A stretch of 64,000 nt of DNA from Insolitispirillum peregrinum (GCF_900156605.1 NZ_FTOA01000002.1:124001-188000), one strand, 5' to 3'; positions 17,109 through 26,664 are shown, counted from the first letter of the stretch. A program made the numbers and translations. The notes: generated by a model from the sequence alone, not told the origin.

Positions 17109-19925
17109 TTAATCGTTGATCGAGGCCAGCGCCGCTGCCGAAATGGCCATGTTGCTGAAGATACCCAAAGCATCGCGGGTAAAGCTCCAGAACAGGGCCG
17201 GATTCAGGTCTCGCGGCACAACGATGGTGCTGCCCGGGGGCAGAAAGGTTTCCCGATAATTCCACGAGCTGGTGGACAGCGGTTGCGCCGACCCATTAGG
17301 CAGAATGATGAACGCGTGCGATTCATCGGCAGAATCCCGCAGGCCTCCGGCCCGCTGGATGTATTCCTCGGCCGCCAGCCCGGACTCAAAGCGCTGGGCC
17401 CCGGGGTGCATCACTTCACCACTGATCATGACGTGGCTCGGGCGTTTGGGGACATACAGGGCATCGCCAGCCTGCAGGACCACATCGGATTCCGGGTTGC
17501 TCTGCAGCGCGGCCGGATCAGCATCAATGACCATGCGTCCCGCCGCCTTGGCCGACCGCAACGACCGCACCAGCTGTTGCAGGGCCATCATGGATGTCTG
17601 GCCATCGTTGCTCTTTTCCGAGAACGCCGCCTGCTGTTGCAGCATGGTCGGAATGGCCATCTCGATTTCATGGGCCAGCGCCTCATAACTGCTTTGTTCT
17701 TCAGCCTTGATGCTGTCGCGCCGGAACACCGCCCCCAACACATAGGCTTCATCGGTCAGGCCACCGGCCCGGGACAACAGCTGCGACAACCGTTCGCCCC
17801 GCAACAGGGCATAACGACCCGGATGGCGGACTTCACCACCCAGCGTCACCAGGCCACCATCAATATTGGTAAAGCGCTCGGCCACGACCACCGATGCCGA
17901 TGGACCGATCAGGAAATCACTCTGCGCCAGAGCCAGGGGGATCTTCTGCCGCATGGCAACGGCATCGCGCAACTGGGTAACTTCCACGCCATCCGGGTCT
18001 GCCTTTCCGGTCGCACCACCAGCAGCAGCCAGAATGTCAGCCAGGAATCCCTCATCGCTGACCGGGTAACGCCCCGGGCGATAGATTGCGCCACTGACCG
18101 ACATGGCATGATGGAGCACAAAGGACAATAGCGCCGGGTATTTGTCATAAATATCCGGACAGGGTTGCACGTTTCTGGGAGGAGACGCCTCCTGAGGCCC
18201 CAGATCAATCGTCAAGGTGCCCTTCTCGGCAATCTCATTGGCAAGGAACCGCAAACCCTCACAGGTTTTCAGGGCTTTACGCACTCGCCTGTCATCCAGT
18301 GATGCCGTCGGATCCTGTTGCAGCGACGGGCCGTCTTGCTGACCAGACGCTGCCTGAGCATTACCATTGGCCCGACCGGTCTGCGTCTGAGCCTGCCCCA
18401 GCTCCTTTTCCTTGTTACGCTCGTTTGCCCAATCAGACGCACTAAAGCCATAAGCCGGGTCAGAACCGGCCAGAACCTGGCTCACGTCATAGGAATTCAG
18501 ATAGCGAATTTCGTTTTGCGACAGAATGATGACCTGGTCCTGATCCTGCAGGGGGAAATCTTCCCCTCCCCGCTGCAGATGGGCTCCATCAACACCCTTG
18601 TACTCGGTGGCCATGGTGGCCGCGTTCTGGCGCTTGACCACCACGAACGGCAAATAGGGTTCATTCCGCAACAGGCTGCGATCAGCCAGCAAAGCCCGCA
18701 GGCTGGGCGATGCAGACAGCGAGATCCACCCCTGACTGGTGACATGCCCGCTCAGATAGATGGCTCCCCGGGTGCCGCCAGAGCGGGTGATGACGCCCAG
18801 CATGTCACCACGCTTCAGGGTCCCTTTGGCCGACGTCGTTTCACTGACACCGCCACGCCCATCAGGGCCGAGGCTGATGCGGACAAACCGCTGACCATCC
18901 GCCGACAGCGCGCCACCGGCAAACCGCAGAGCCTCTTGAACCGGCAGCGAGCCGCCCTTTATTTCATAAATCCCCGGACGGCTGACAGCAGCGAAGACGG
19001 CGACAGTCGGGCCAACGGGGGGGACCACGATACGGTCACCTTCGCGCAGAGCCATGTCTTCCGGTTTCCCGATCCCCAGCAGGACCGGATACAGGTCAAG
19101 GGTATGGGTCTGGCCATCCCGGATCAACTGCACGGCGCGCAGTGTGCCGGTCTTGTTGATCCCTTTGGCCGCCGCCAGGGCATCAATCACCGAAGACAGG
19201 CTGCTGACCGTCACCATACCGGGGTTGCTGACTTCACCGCCAACCAGAATGGATAGCTGACGCACCGAGCCCAGAGTGACAAAAACCTGCGTTTCCAGCA
19301 GGGAGGAGGCCACTTGAGCTTCCAGATCGCTGCGGAAATCAGCAAAGGACCGACCAGCGGCGACGACCGGTGGCAGGTTCGGCAAAATCACCTGTCCATC
19401 ACGACCGACGTACAACTGGCGGGTAGAGTTGGTTTGACCGCGCAGGGTAATCGACAGCTGGTCGCCAATCCCGAGAATATAGCTGTCACTGACCCCTCCC
19501 AACAGGCGTGGAGCCGGGGCTCCCGCTGGAACCTGCAGGACGTCATAACCGATCTGCTTCAGGTTAAACGACCACTTGCCGCTTTTCTGCAGCTGTTTCA
19601 GGCTCTGTTCCTGCTCCATGTCACTTGGCAGGCGGACAGACGGTGTCTGGTCAAACTCCTGGAACCGCTTGCGATAGGCAAGTTCAATCGGGCTGGCCGG
19701 GCTGAACAGGTCCTGCTGCGGGGTCAGGGTTGTACCGCGTCCACCTGTCTGGTCCTGGACGGGATTCTGGCCGCTACCGCCATCATCCTCGTTCGCATCA
19801 CCTTGCTGCAGGCGCTGCTGAAACTGGAGAAGCAGGTCATCGGGTCTCTGCTGTGCGAAAGCGGTACCTGAAACACCACACAGAAGAGCAAGGGCAAGCG
19901 CGGCAAATGTTTTCAGTCTGACCAT
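17109..19925 (-). CDS. Large SLBB-domain polysaccharide export protein
   Basis: A 938-residue periplasmic/outer-membrane exporter of the OPX (Wza-like) group. The signal peptide is residues 1-24 (core ALALALLCGV, cleavage AFA-QQ). The polysaccharide export domain begins near residue 150 (SYILGIGDQLSITLRG). Six SLBB-like motifs follow; the clearest are LVGGEVSNPGMV, FAAVSRPGIY, LSGHVTSQGW, VSGAIYRPGRY, LGGEVRHPGRY and ISGEVMHPGAQ. Wza has only two or three and about 380 residues, so this is an unusually long form. No Wzc-type partner or ABC exporter is in the window. A hydrophobic C-terminal helix (ISAAALASI) is present. Confidence 0.9.
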   Translation of the reverse strand: MVRLKTFAALALALLCGVSGTAFAQQRPDDLLLQFQQRLQQGDANEDDGGSGQNPVQDQTGGRGTTLTPQQDLFSPASPIELAYRKRFQEFDQTPSVRLPSDMEQEQSLKQLQKSGKWSFNLKQIGYDVLQVPAGAPAPRLLGGVSDSYILGIGDQLSITLRGQTNSTRQLYVGRDGQVILPNLPPVVAAGRSFADFRSDLEAQVASSLLETQVFVTLGSVRQLSILVGGEVSNPGMVTVSSLSSVIDALAAAKGINKTGTLRAVQLIRDGQTHTLDLYPVLLGIGKPEDMALREGDRIVVPPVGPTVAVFAAVSRPGIYEIKGGSLPVQEALRFAGGALSADGQRFVRISLGPDGRGGVSETTSAKGTLKRGDMLGVITRSGGTRGAIYLSGHVTSQGWISLSASPSLRALLADRSLLRNEPYLPFVVVKRQNAATMATEYKGVDGAHLQRGGEDFPLQDQDQVIILSQNEIRYLNSYDVSQVLAGSDPAYGFSASDWANERNKEKELGQAQTQTGRANGNAQAASGQQDGPSLQQDPTASLDDRRVRKALKTCEGLRFLANEIAEKGTLTIDLGPQEASPPRNVQPCPDIYDKYPALLSFVLHHAMSVSGAIYRPGRYPVSDEGFLADILAAAGGATGKADPDGVEVTQLRDAVAMRQKIPLALAQSDFLIGPSASVVVAERFTNIDGGLVTLGGEVRHPGRYALLRGERLSQLLSRAGGLTDEAYVLGAVFRRDSIKAEEQSSYEALAHEIEMAIPTMLQQQAAFSEKSNDGQTSMMALQQLVRSLRSAKAAGRMVIDADPAALQSNPESDVVLQAGDALYVPKRPSHVMISGEVMHPGAQRFESGLAAEEYIQRAGGLRDSADESHAFIILPNGSAQPLSTSSWNYRETFLPPGSTIVVPRDLNPALFWSFTRDALGIFSNMAISAAALASIND

Positions 19926-20040
19926 CACCGTTTTCCAGTCCCTTTTGTCCAAAGACCCGCCATCGAATTGCAGAATTCGCTCCAAGGTATCTGCCAGCCC
20001 AGCCCGGACAGGTAAAGAAAAATCGCATGGCAGCAGCAAA

Positions 20041-20562
20041 TCAGCGACCAGAACAGCGATAACTCTGTCCCTTCAAACGAGCCATGCGTTGCATGATCAG
20101 ACACAGATATTCCTGTTGCCGCTGCTCGTCACCGGAATGATAGTGTGCGACAGCCTTGGTCCAGGATTTGTATTGTTGGTAGTTATCGAGCAGGATTTTA
20201 GAGGCATAAACCATATTTATCCAGGGATCGAGCGCCATATCAGGCCGGATGCTGAAGTATTTCGAGTGATATTTCATCGAAATCTGGCCACACCCGATAT
20301 CAACATTGTCAGCCCGCCGCAGGTTAAGCCTCAATTTTTGTTTGGCATCGATTTCATCAACGGGATAAATGGCCTGACCATCGGCATTCAGCGCCCATTG
20401 CTGGTCACCGCTCTCCTGCATGACGATCGATTGCAACATCAGATCGGGAACCCCAAAGGCCTGTTCCGCCCGACGGGCACTGTCAAGACACGGGCCAGCA
20501 AGGGCAGCGCGTGCAACGCTTCCCATGATCAGGAGCAGGCAAAGGAAGGCAAGACGGTTCAC
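20041..20562 (-). CDS. Lytic transglycosylase (SLT domain)
   Basis: A 173-residue secreted muramidase-like protein. The signal peptide is residues 1-22 (LAFLCLLLIMGSVARA). The SLT core has the catalytic Glu in QSIVMQESG, the IGCGQISMKYH segment in place of GLMQ, and the C-terminal AVAHYHSG. Such enzymes open peptidoglycan to let an export machine through, which fits the adjacent SLBB exporter. The start is GTG at 20562 with an AGAGG-like site. The upstream extension of the frame runs through a repeat element and is not coding. The stop is 115 bases before the exporter's start. Confidence 0.85.
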   Translation of the reverse strand: MNRLAFLCLLLIMGSVARAALAGPCLDSARRAEQAFGVPDLMLQSIVMQESGDQQWALNADGQAIYPVDEIDAKQKLRLNLRRADNVDIGCGQISMKYHSKYFSIRPDMALDPWINMVYASKILLDNYQQYKSWTKAVAHYHSGDEQRQQEYLCLIMQRMARLKGQSYRCSGR

Positions 20563-20572
20563 AGGGCAGCCT

Positions 20573-20679
20573 CTAGAGCAAATCCAGAGCAGATGGGTCC
20601 ATCTGCGACAACGTATTTGCTTAAAATACAAGACACTAGAGTATTTGACGTGCTCCAGAGAGAACGGAAAATGCTCTAG
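20573..20679. repeat. 107-bp palindromic intergenic element
   Basis: Bounded by CTAGAGCA (20573-20580) and its complement TGCTCTAG (20672-20679). It contains a perfect inner palindrome GCAGATGG-GT-CCATCTGC (20589-20606). No coding content; it looks like a non-autonomous repeat. Confidence 0.55.
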
Positions 20680-20769
20680 GGCCATCAGTAGAAAGTGGCG
20701 GTGGCTCTGGTCCGTGGCCGGAAGCCATCCAGCGCCACTATGCCCGTAACCCGGTTTGCTGCGCAAGCC

Positions 20770-20815
20770 AGCTTACGGACTGCCGTCCGCACCTGCCCGG
20801 AGCCTCAGGCCCCGA
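20770..20815. repeat. Copy of the dispersed GC-rich element, first module
   Basis: CTTACGGACTGCCGTCCGCA, then CCTGCCCGGAGCCTCAGGCC. It matches in order the modules at 4087 and 48021. Confidence 0.5.
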
Positions 20816-20835
20816 ACGTTCACTTGGGGACTAAA

Positions 20836-20875
20836 GCATTTTCAAGTTGACCGTCTCCAGTCAACTTGAAAATGC
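20836..20875. repeat. Perfect 16-bp inverted repeat
   Basis: GCATTTTCAAGTTGAC and its exact complement are separated by eight bases. The element lies beyond the RTX gene's terminator and before the lytic transglycosylase promoter region. It has no U-tract, so it is probably an intergenic repeat rather than a terminator. Confidence 0.6.
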
Positions 20876-20882
20876 GGCACGA

Positions 20883-20919
20883 AAAACGGAGCGCGTTTTC
20901 GCTCGGTGTGAAAACGCTC
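20883..20919 (-). terminator. Terminator of the RTX gene
   Basis: On the minus strand GAGCGTTTTC pairs with GAAAACGCGCTC (two-base bulge), followed by CGTTTTTCG. It starts eight bases past the RTX stop codon. Confidence 0.65.
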
Positions 20920-20926
20920 TAAACAC

Positions 20927-23900
20927 CTAACCGACATGAATGTCGCTCTGACTGACCGTTGACAGGTCAGCCTGTTGCAGGGTGGCAATCTGATAGCTGT
21001 TGCTGGTGGTTGCCGCCGAGCTGTCGGTGGTGAACCACAGCTCTACCCCACCCTCTCCGCTGTCCGAGCCAACAACAATCACACCACTGCCCGTTCCAAA
21101 CGACACCGCCGCATCGCTGAGGCTGCTCCCCTGTTCCAGATAGGCAAAGGCTTCACCGAGGTTAAAGGTCTCGCCATCCAGCACCAGCGAGTCCACACCG
21201 TGGGTAAAATCGCTGATGACATCCGTCCCCAGCGACGCAATACGGGCCGCCGTCGTGTCGCCCACCCCGGCGGTAAACAGGAAGGTGTCAGGACCATTGC
21301 CCCCGGTCAGCAGGTCATTGCCCAGCCCGCCAATCAGGGTATCGCTGCCATTCCCCCCCAGCAAGGTGTCAGCGCCTCCCAGCCCCCACAGGATGTCATT
21401 GCCGTTGCCGCCATCCAGCACATTGGCCGCCGAGGTTCCGACCAGGAAATCATGCCCGTTGGTCGCCACATTCAGCGAGGTGACATAGCTGACGGTCACG
21501 CTTGCCCCCGGAGCCAGCGTCCCGCCGTCGATCACCATATTGATGCCAATGTCATCGCTGCTCCCGTTCGGATCGCTCGGTGAGCCATAAACATTGTCGG
21601 CATAGGGATTGGTATTTTCAAACCCGTTTGCCGACGCCCGGGCGCTGCTGCTGTCACTGAAATACAGCACATGGTCACCGCTGACCGGACCACTGGCCTG
21701 AACGGCGGCAACACCGGACTCCGACGGATTGGCCAGAACATCGTTCACCGACAGATAGGTCCGATGGAGGTCGAAATCCATGTCGGGATCAGCGTTCCGC
21801 ATGTAGCGGATCGAGCTCATCGTGCTTTCGGTCAGATTGGTCAGGGTCACCGTTGTCGTATAATAGGTGGCATCGCTGCCCAGAGTGATAACCTGACTGA
21901 TCGACAGGGCACCGTCGCTGCTGGTCGCCGTGGTGGTTGCCACCAGATCGGTGCCATCAATTTCAGCCGAGGTGCTGCCGTTCACTGCGGCAGAGGATGC
22001 GTAGTGCGCCGACAGAACCGTTGTGCCGCTGGTGGTGACATAGCCGATGGAATAGCCTTCGACCGGCGTTCCCGGCAGGAAATAATCCCCGGTTGCCGAT
22101 GCATCACCCTGATCAAAACCATCAGTGTCGACAGCCATACTCAGGCCTCCACTGGCGGTTTCCCAGCCGGTTTCACTGACCACGCCACTGCCAACCCCCA
22201 GATAGCCGTCCGAGCCAATCCCCAGATGGATATAGGTTCCGGCCAGCACGGAACTGCCTTCGACATTCAGGACTTCACCAACGGCGGGAATGATCTGTTC
22301 GACCGTAAGTTCCTGCCCGACCAGAATCAGCGTGCCATCCTGCACATAGCTGTCGTAGGTAACACCATCAACGGTGATGATATCGCCACTCAACCATTCA
22401 CCGGACAGGGCCAGAACATCACTGCTGCCACCATCAACAATGAACCAGTCACTACCGCCAATCAGTGACGAGACATCATCCGCCGTAACGGTCAGGGTTG
22501 TTTCGTGGTTCCCGAGATCAATGATCTCGATGGTGCTGACCACCCCGACCAGACTGCCCAACGCCACCGAACTGCCTGCATTCAACAGCAAACGGTCCGA
22601 GCCATCGCCACCATCAAGGCTCACTTCACTGCCAGTGTAGGTCAGGGTATCGTTACCGCTGCCCCCTGACAGAACATCAGCACCACCATTGCCGATCAGG
22701 GTGTCGGAGCCGTCCCCTCCAAGCAGGGTGTCTGCACCGCTGCTGCCAGTCAGGCTGTCGTTGCCGCTGCCGCCAATTACCTTTTCAATCGACGACAGGC
22801 TGTCGCTGCCACTTTCGCTGCTGCTGGCGGTACCATTTGCAAGGTTGACAGTCAGGGCCACTTTGGTGTTGCCGTAATCCACGGTGTCGGTGCCGTCACC
22901 GCCATTCAGCACATCATCGCCGGCCGAGGCGATAAAGGTGTCGTCACCCGCTCCGCCAAAAAAGGTTTCTGCGCCGCTGCCGCCAGTAAAGCTGTCGTTG
23001 CCGCTGCCGCCAATCACCACTTCAATCGACGACAGGCTGTCGCTGCCAGTGGCAGTACTGCTGGCCGTGCCGCTGGCAAGGTTGACTATCACCGCCGCAC
23101 TCACCGCACTGAGGTCCAGCGTGTCGGTGCCGTCACCGCCGTTCAGCACGTCGTCACCTGCCGACGCAATAAAGGTGTCGTCACCCGCGCCGCCAAAGAA
23201 CGTTTCCGCCCCGCTGCCACCGGTAAAGCTGTCGTTGCCGCTGCCGCCGATCACCACCTCAATCGACGACAGGCTGTCGCTGCCGGTGGCAGTGCTGCTG
23301 GCCGTGCTGGTGGCAAGGTTGACTGTCACCGCCGCACTCACTCCGCTGAAGTCCAGCGTGTCGGTGCCGTCACCGCCATTCAGCACGTCGTCACCTGCCG
23401 AAGCGATAAAGGTGTCGTCGCCCGCGCCGCCAAAGAACGTTTCCGCCCCGCTGCCACCGGTAAAGCTGTCGTTGCCGCTGCCGCCGATCACCACCTCAAT
23501 TGATGACAGGCTGTCGCTGCCGGTGGCGGTGCTGCTGGCCGTGCCGCTGGCAAGGTTAACGGTGACCGCCGCACTCACCGCACTGAAGTCCAGCGTGTCG
23601 GTGCCGTCACCGCCATTCAGCACATCATCGCCTGCCGAGGCGATGAAAGTGTCGTTGCCCGCGCCGCCAAAGAACGTTTCCGCCCCGCTGCCACCGATAA
23701 AGCTGTCATTGCCGCTGCCGCCGATCACCACCTCAATTGATGACAGGCTGTCGCTGCCGGTGGCGGTGCTGCTGGCCGTCCCGCTGGCGAGATTGACTGT
23801 GACCGCCGCACTTACCCCGCCGAAGTCCAGCGTGTCGGTGCCGTCACCGCCATTCAGCACATCGTCGCCTGCCGAAGCGATAAAGGTGTCGTCGCCCGCA

Positions 23901-26584
23901 CCGCCAAAGAACGTTTCCGCCCCGCTGCCACCGGTAAAGCTGTCATTGCCGCTGCCGCCGATCACCACTTCGATGGATGACAGGGTATCTGTTCCAACCT
24001 CGCTGCTGGTGGCACTGCCGGTGGCGAGATTGACCGTCAAGGCGGCGCTACTGCCACCATAATCAGCGGTATCAATGCCGCTGCCACCGTTCAGAAGATC
24101 ATTCCCGCTCCCACCCAGCAGGGTGTCATTGCCGTTGCCGCCATACAGACGGTCATTGCCTGCACCGCCAGACAGCCAGTCGTTGCCGTCATTGCCCTGA
24201 ATGTCATCGGCCCCGCTGGTGCCGGTCAGGCTGTCGTTACCACTGGTGCCTTCAATCGGCCCGCTGGTGGAAACCTCTTCTTCCCTGGCCTGGGCAATCA
24301 GGGAGGCAATCGAGGACGATGAGTAAGTATTGCTCAGAGTCTCCGCCGTCCCGTCGGCAACGGCAGCCGCAATATCAGCCTGAGCATCACGCTGGGCTAC
24401 CCGGGCTGCTGCGCTCAGATCCTCCAGCAACGCTGTTGCACTGCCACCGGAAGAAATGATGGTTTCCATCGCCGCAGACAGCGAACTGATCGTCTGGGCC
24501 ACCGCAGTCTGGGCCGCAGCAACCTTGCTGGCATCGATGGTTCCACTCAGACTGCTGTCGCTGGCGGCATCGCTGATGATGGAAGAGATCGCCGAGGCAT
24601 CTTGCAGGAACGACCGGCCACTGGCCCCGTCCATCGCCGTCGCCAACGCGGTAAAGGCCGCCTCCAGAGCACTGCTTTCGCTGGCTCCGGCACCGACCAG
24701 CGTGGCGGTGATCATCGCCACCACGTTCTGCACCATCACCCCGGTGCTGAGGATCAGCGATGCCTGAGTGGCGCTGCTGCCGCTCAACTGGGTGACCGGG
24801 TCATAATTGGTCAGGTTGATGCTGGACAGATTCAGCCCCAAAGCACTGGCGACCAGACTTTGCGCCTGACTGGCCGACGAGGCAGCGCCGCTGCTGATCA
24901 GGTTCTGCATCAGGGTGGTCAGTGGCGTGACCGTGCTGGACCCGCTGGGAGCGGTCAAGGTGCCGATACTCAGGCCGGTCACCGTATCGACCCCACCAAT
25001 CGAAACCACCTGTCCCCCAATACCCAGACTGTCGGTCAGGCTGTAGGAGCCATCGCTGGCGGTAACGGTATTGGGCTCGTTGCTGTCCAGAATGCCGTCA
25101 CCGTCATAGTCGATGAACACAGTTGCCCCCGACACATGCGGGTCAATCACGCTGCCGTTGTAGCTGACGCTGCTCGAGTCTCCACCGGAAGACCCCGAAC
25201 CGGTCGAGCCACCCGACGTGCCGCTGCCGCTGCTGGTGGAGCTGTTCAGAGAATTGTCGTTATTGTTGAAGACATTGCCGGTCGATGTGCCGGTCGAACC
25301 GCTCTGCCCGGTGCTGCTGCTGCCGGTCGAACTGCCGGATGAATCGCCAGCGGTCTGGGTATCATTGTCAGTGGTGGTGGAAAAGGCGCTGGTGGTGGTT
25401 TTGGTGACAATGGTGTCGGTCAGCACCACCTTGATCGGGGCGCTGCTGCTGTCCTGAGCATTCTGGTTGCTGTCGGCACCAGAGGAAGACGATGCCTGCT
25501 GAGAGCTGTCCTTCTCCGTTCCGGACGCATCGCTGCCCTTGTTTTCCCCCGGTGCCGGCGTGTTGTTTTGCGGCGCGTTGTTCTGTTCCGGGGCGGTATT
25601 GTTGATCGGCCCCAGCGATGACGAGAAATCCGACCGCAGGTTCTGGATCACCGAACCGTACTGGCCCACAAAGTCGTGGACGGTCATGGTGAAGCTTTGC
25701 AGGGTGCTCTGGCCGATGTTCAGGCCATTGAAGGCGGTGTTAAGGGTGCTGGTGCGACCGTCCATGGTGGTAATCTGGATTTCGCCCACCGTCCCGTTCG
25801 GGTCGGGGATCAGGATCACCCGGATCTGGCTGTCATTGTCCAGCGCCAGATCGCCCAACTGGATGGTGCCGGATGTCCCGCGAATGCCGATGGTGGCAAC
25901 CGGCGTCTTGATCTGCATGCCATCAGGGGATGATTTGGCAATCTGCCCGGAGACGAATGAAAAGACCCCGGAGACCAGACTGACCGAACTGTGGCCTGTA
26001 CCGTTCCCGGCATCATAGACCATCTCGTCAAGGACAATGCGGCCCTTGCTGCCCAGCGACAATTCCGTGCCATCGGCCATCACCAGACCAATGCTGGAGC
26101 CATCGGCAGTCTGCAAGACATCACCCTGATAGACCACATCCCCGGCCTGCAGCGTGACCACCGATCCGTCAACCCGGGTCACCGTCACCGTACCGTTCAG
26201 CTTGTCAGCAGTCCCGATCGGACTGGCGGCCTGTGCCAGTTGCTGGTTGCCCCCGGCATCGGCCACCTGTACCGGCGCATGCTCTCCAGCCAGGGCCATG
26301 ACAGTCTTGCCCGCCAGTTCAAAGCCACCGGGAGCATGCAGGGTTGCAGGGGTATGACCATGGAAATAATTTTCCACCACCACCTGTTCACCGGCTGGGC
26401 CGTGGATCACCAGATCGTTCCCGACCCGGTCATAGGTGCCATACTGCAGCACCGAGGCCGACGGTACGGTCGGGGATGCCTGCATACCGTCGATAACCGG
26501 CCCGTTGACGCCCGCAAGGGCAGCCCCGTCCGGCAGGCGGGTCGCAGCGGTGGATGGGATCAGCGGTGCGGGTGCGGCAACCAT
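20927..26584 (-). CDS. Giant FecR/RTX calcium-binding repeat protein
   Basis: An 1885-residue acidic protein, probably a secreted adhesin of type I secretion. A FecR-like domain lies near residues 125-250 (LQAGDVVYQGDVLQTADGSS, then TPVATIGIRGTSG). Next come a Ser/Thr/Asn-rich linker (about 320-470) and an SdrD/carboxypeptidase-like segment (FIDYDGDGILDSNEP). A helical Ala/Ser-rich stretch is followed by RTX nonapeptides (GGxGxDxxx) from about residue 790, including five near-identical 79-residue modules. After a unique beta-rich region come further RTX repeats and a C-terminal secretion-like tail (ISDFTHGVDSLVL). There is no N-terminal signal peptide, as expected for type I export, but no HlyB/HlyD/TolC genes are in the window. 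ATG at 26584 is chosen; 26650 is possible. Confidence 0.88.
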   Translation of the reverse strand: MVAAPAPLIPSTAATRLPDGAALAGVNGPVIDGMQASPTVPSASVLQYGTYDRVGNDLVIHGPAGEQVVVENYFHGHTPATLHAPGGFELAGKTVMALAGEHAPVQVADAGGNQQLAQAASPIGTADKLNGTVTVTRVDGSVVTLQAGDVVYQGDVLQTADGSSIGLVMADGTELSLGSKGRIVLDEMVYDAGNGTGHSSVSLVSGVFSFVSGQIAKSSPDGMQIKTPVATIGIRGTSGTIQLGDLALDNDSQIRVILIPDPNGTVGEIQITTMDGRTSTLNTAFNGLNIGQSTLQSFTMTVHDFVGQYGSVIQNLRSDFSSSLGPINNTAPEQNNAPQNNTPAPGENKGSDASGTEKDSSQQASSSSGADSNQNAQDSSSAPIKVVLTDTIVTKTTTSAFSTTTDNDTQTAGDSSGSSTGSSSTGQSGSTGTSTGNVFNNNDNSLNSSTSSGSGTSGGSTGSGSSGGDSSSVSYNGSVIDPHVSGATVFIDYDGDGILDSNEPNTVTASDGSYSLTDSLGIGGQVVSIGGVDTVTGLSIGTLTAPSGSSTVTPLTTLMQNLISSGAASSASQAQSLVASALGLNLSSINLTNYDPVTQLSGSSATQASLILSTGVMVQNVVAMITATLVGAGASESSALEAAFTALATAMDGASGRSFLQDASAISSIISDAASDSSLSGTIDASKVAAAQTAVAQTISSLSAAMETIISSGGSATALLEDLSAAARVAQRDAQADIAAAVADGTAETLSNTYSSSSIASLIAQAREEEVSTSGPIEGTSGNDSLTGTSGADDIQGNDGNDWLSGGAGNDRLYGGNGNDTLLGGSGNDLLNGGSGIDTADYGGSSAALTVNLATGSATSSEVGTDTLSSIEVVIGGSGNDSFTGGSGAETFFGGAGDDTFIASAGDDVLNGGDGTDTLDFGGVSAAVTVNLASGTASSTATGSDSLSSIEVVIGGSGNDSFIGGSGAETFFGGAGNDTFIASAGDDVLNGGDGTDTLDFSAVSAAVTVNLASGTASSTATGSDSLSSIEVVIGGSGNDSFTGGSGAETFFGGAGDDTFIASAGDDVLNGGDGTDTLDFSGVSAAVTVNLATSTASSTATGSDSLSSIEVVIGGSGNDSFTGGSGAETFFGGAGDDTFIASAGDDVLNGGDGTDTLDLSAVSAAVIVNLASGTASSTATGSDSLSSIEVVIGGSGNDSFTGGSGAETFFGGAGDDTFIASAGDDVLNGGDGTDTVDYGNTKVALTVNLANGTASSSESGSDSLSSIEKVIGGSGNDSLTGSSGADTLLGGDGSDTLIGNGGADVLSGGSGNDTLTYTGSEVSLDGGDGSDRLLLNAGSSVALGSLVGVVSTIEIIDLGNHETTLTVTADDVSSLIGGSDWFIVDGGSSDVLALSGEWLSGDIITVDGVTYDSYVQDGTLILVGQELTVEQIIPAVGEVLNVEGSSVLAGTYIHLGIGSDGYLGVGSGVVSETGWETASGGLSMAVDTDGFDQGDASATGDYFLPGTPVEGYSIGYVTTSGTTVLSAHYASSAAVNGSTSAEIDGTDLVATTTATSSDGALSISQVITLGSDATYYTTTVTLTNLTESTMSSIRYMRNADPDMDFDLHRTYLSVNDVLANPSESGVAAVQASGPVSGDHVLYFSDSSSARASANGFENTNPYADNVYGSPSDPNGSSDDIGINMVIDGGTLAPGASVTVSYVTSLNVATNGHDFLVGTSAANVLDGGNGNDILWGLGGADTLLGGNGSDTLIGGLGNDLLTGGNGPDTFLFTAGVGDTTAARIASLGTDVISDFTHGVDSLVLDGETFNLGEAFAYLEQGSSLSDAAVSFGTGSGVIVVGSDSGEGGVELWFTTDSSAATTSNSYQIATLQQADLSTVSQSDIHVG
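22750..24060. repeat. 237-bp tandem coding repeats in the RTX gene
   Basis: The string GTCGTTGCCGCTGCCGCC (or GTCATTG...) recurs at 22757, 22994, 23231, 23468, 23705 and 23942, exactly 237 bases apart each time. Each unit encodes 79 residues built of RTX nonapeptides plus a VSAAVTVNLASGTASSTATG segment. The middle units differ by only a few residues (for example DFGG, DFSA, DFSG, DLSA), which implies recent duplication or gene conversion. The outer copies are more diverged. Confidence 0.95.
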
Positions 26585-26646
26585 GGGCGTAACTCGTCTT
26601 GGGAGGGCAGGAACACAATGGCACCAGAGGCTGATACCACCACTGG

Positions 26647-26664
26647 CCATACGAGAACGTATGG
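26647..26664. promoter_or_regulatory. Operator-like palindrome upstream of the RTX gene
   Basis: CCATACG-AGAA-CGTATGG, a perfect seven-base inverted repeat 63 bases before the chosen start. Upstream on the minus strand is CCTATAAAAAAAC, a possible -10 region. It could be a regulator site or a leader hairpin. Confidence 0.4.

Noticed and set aside
22750-24060. CRISPR-like regular repeats
   Set aside because: The period is 237 bases and the whole unit is coding and repeated; there are no short repeats with unique spacers.
22884-24062. A 392-codon plus-strand open frame with repeated Ser/Pro/Leu-rich modules
   Set aside because: It is the exact antisense of the 237-bp RTX repeats; its periodicity and composition come from the coding strand.
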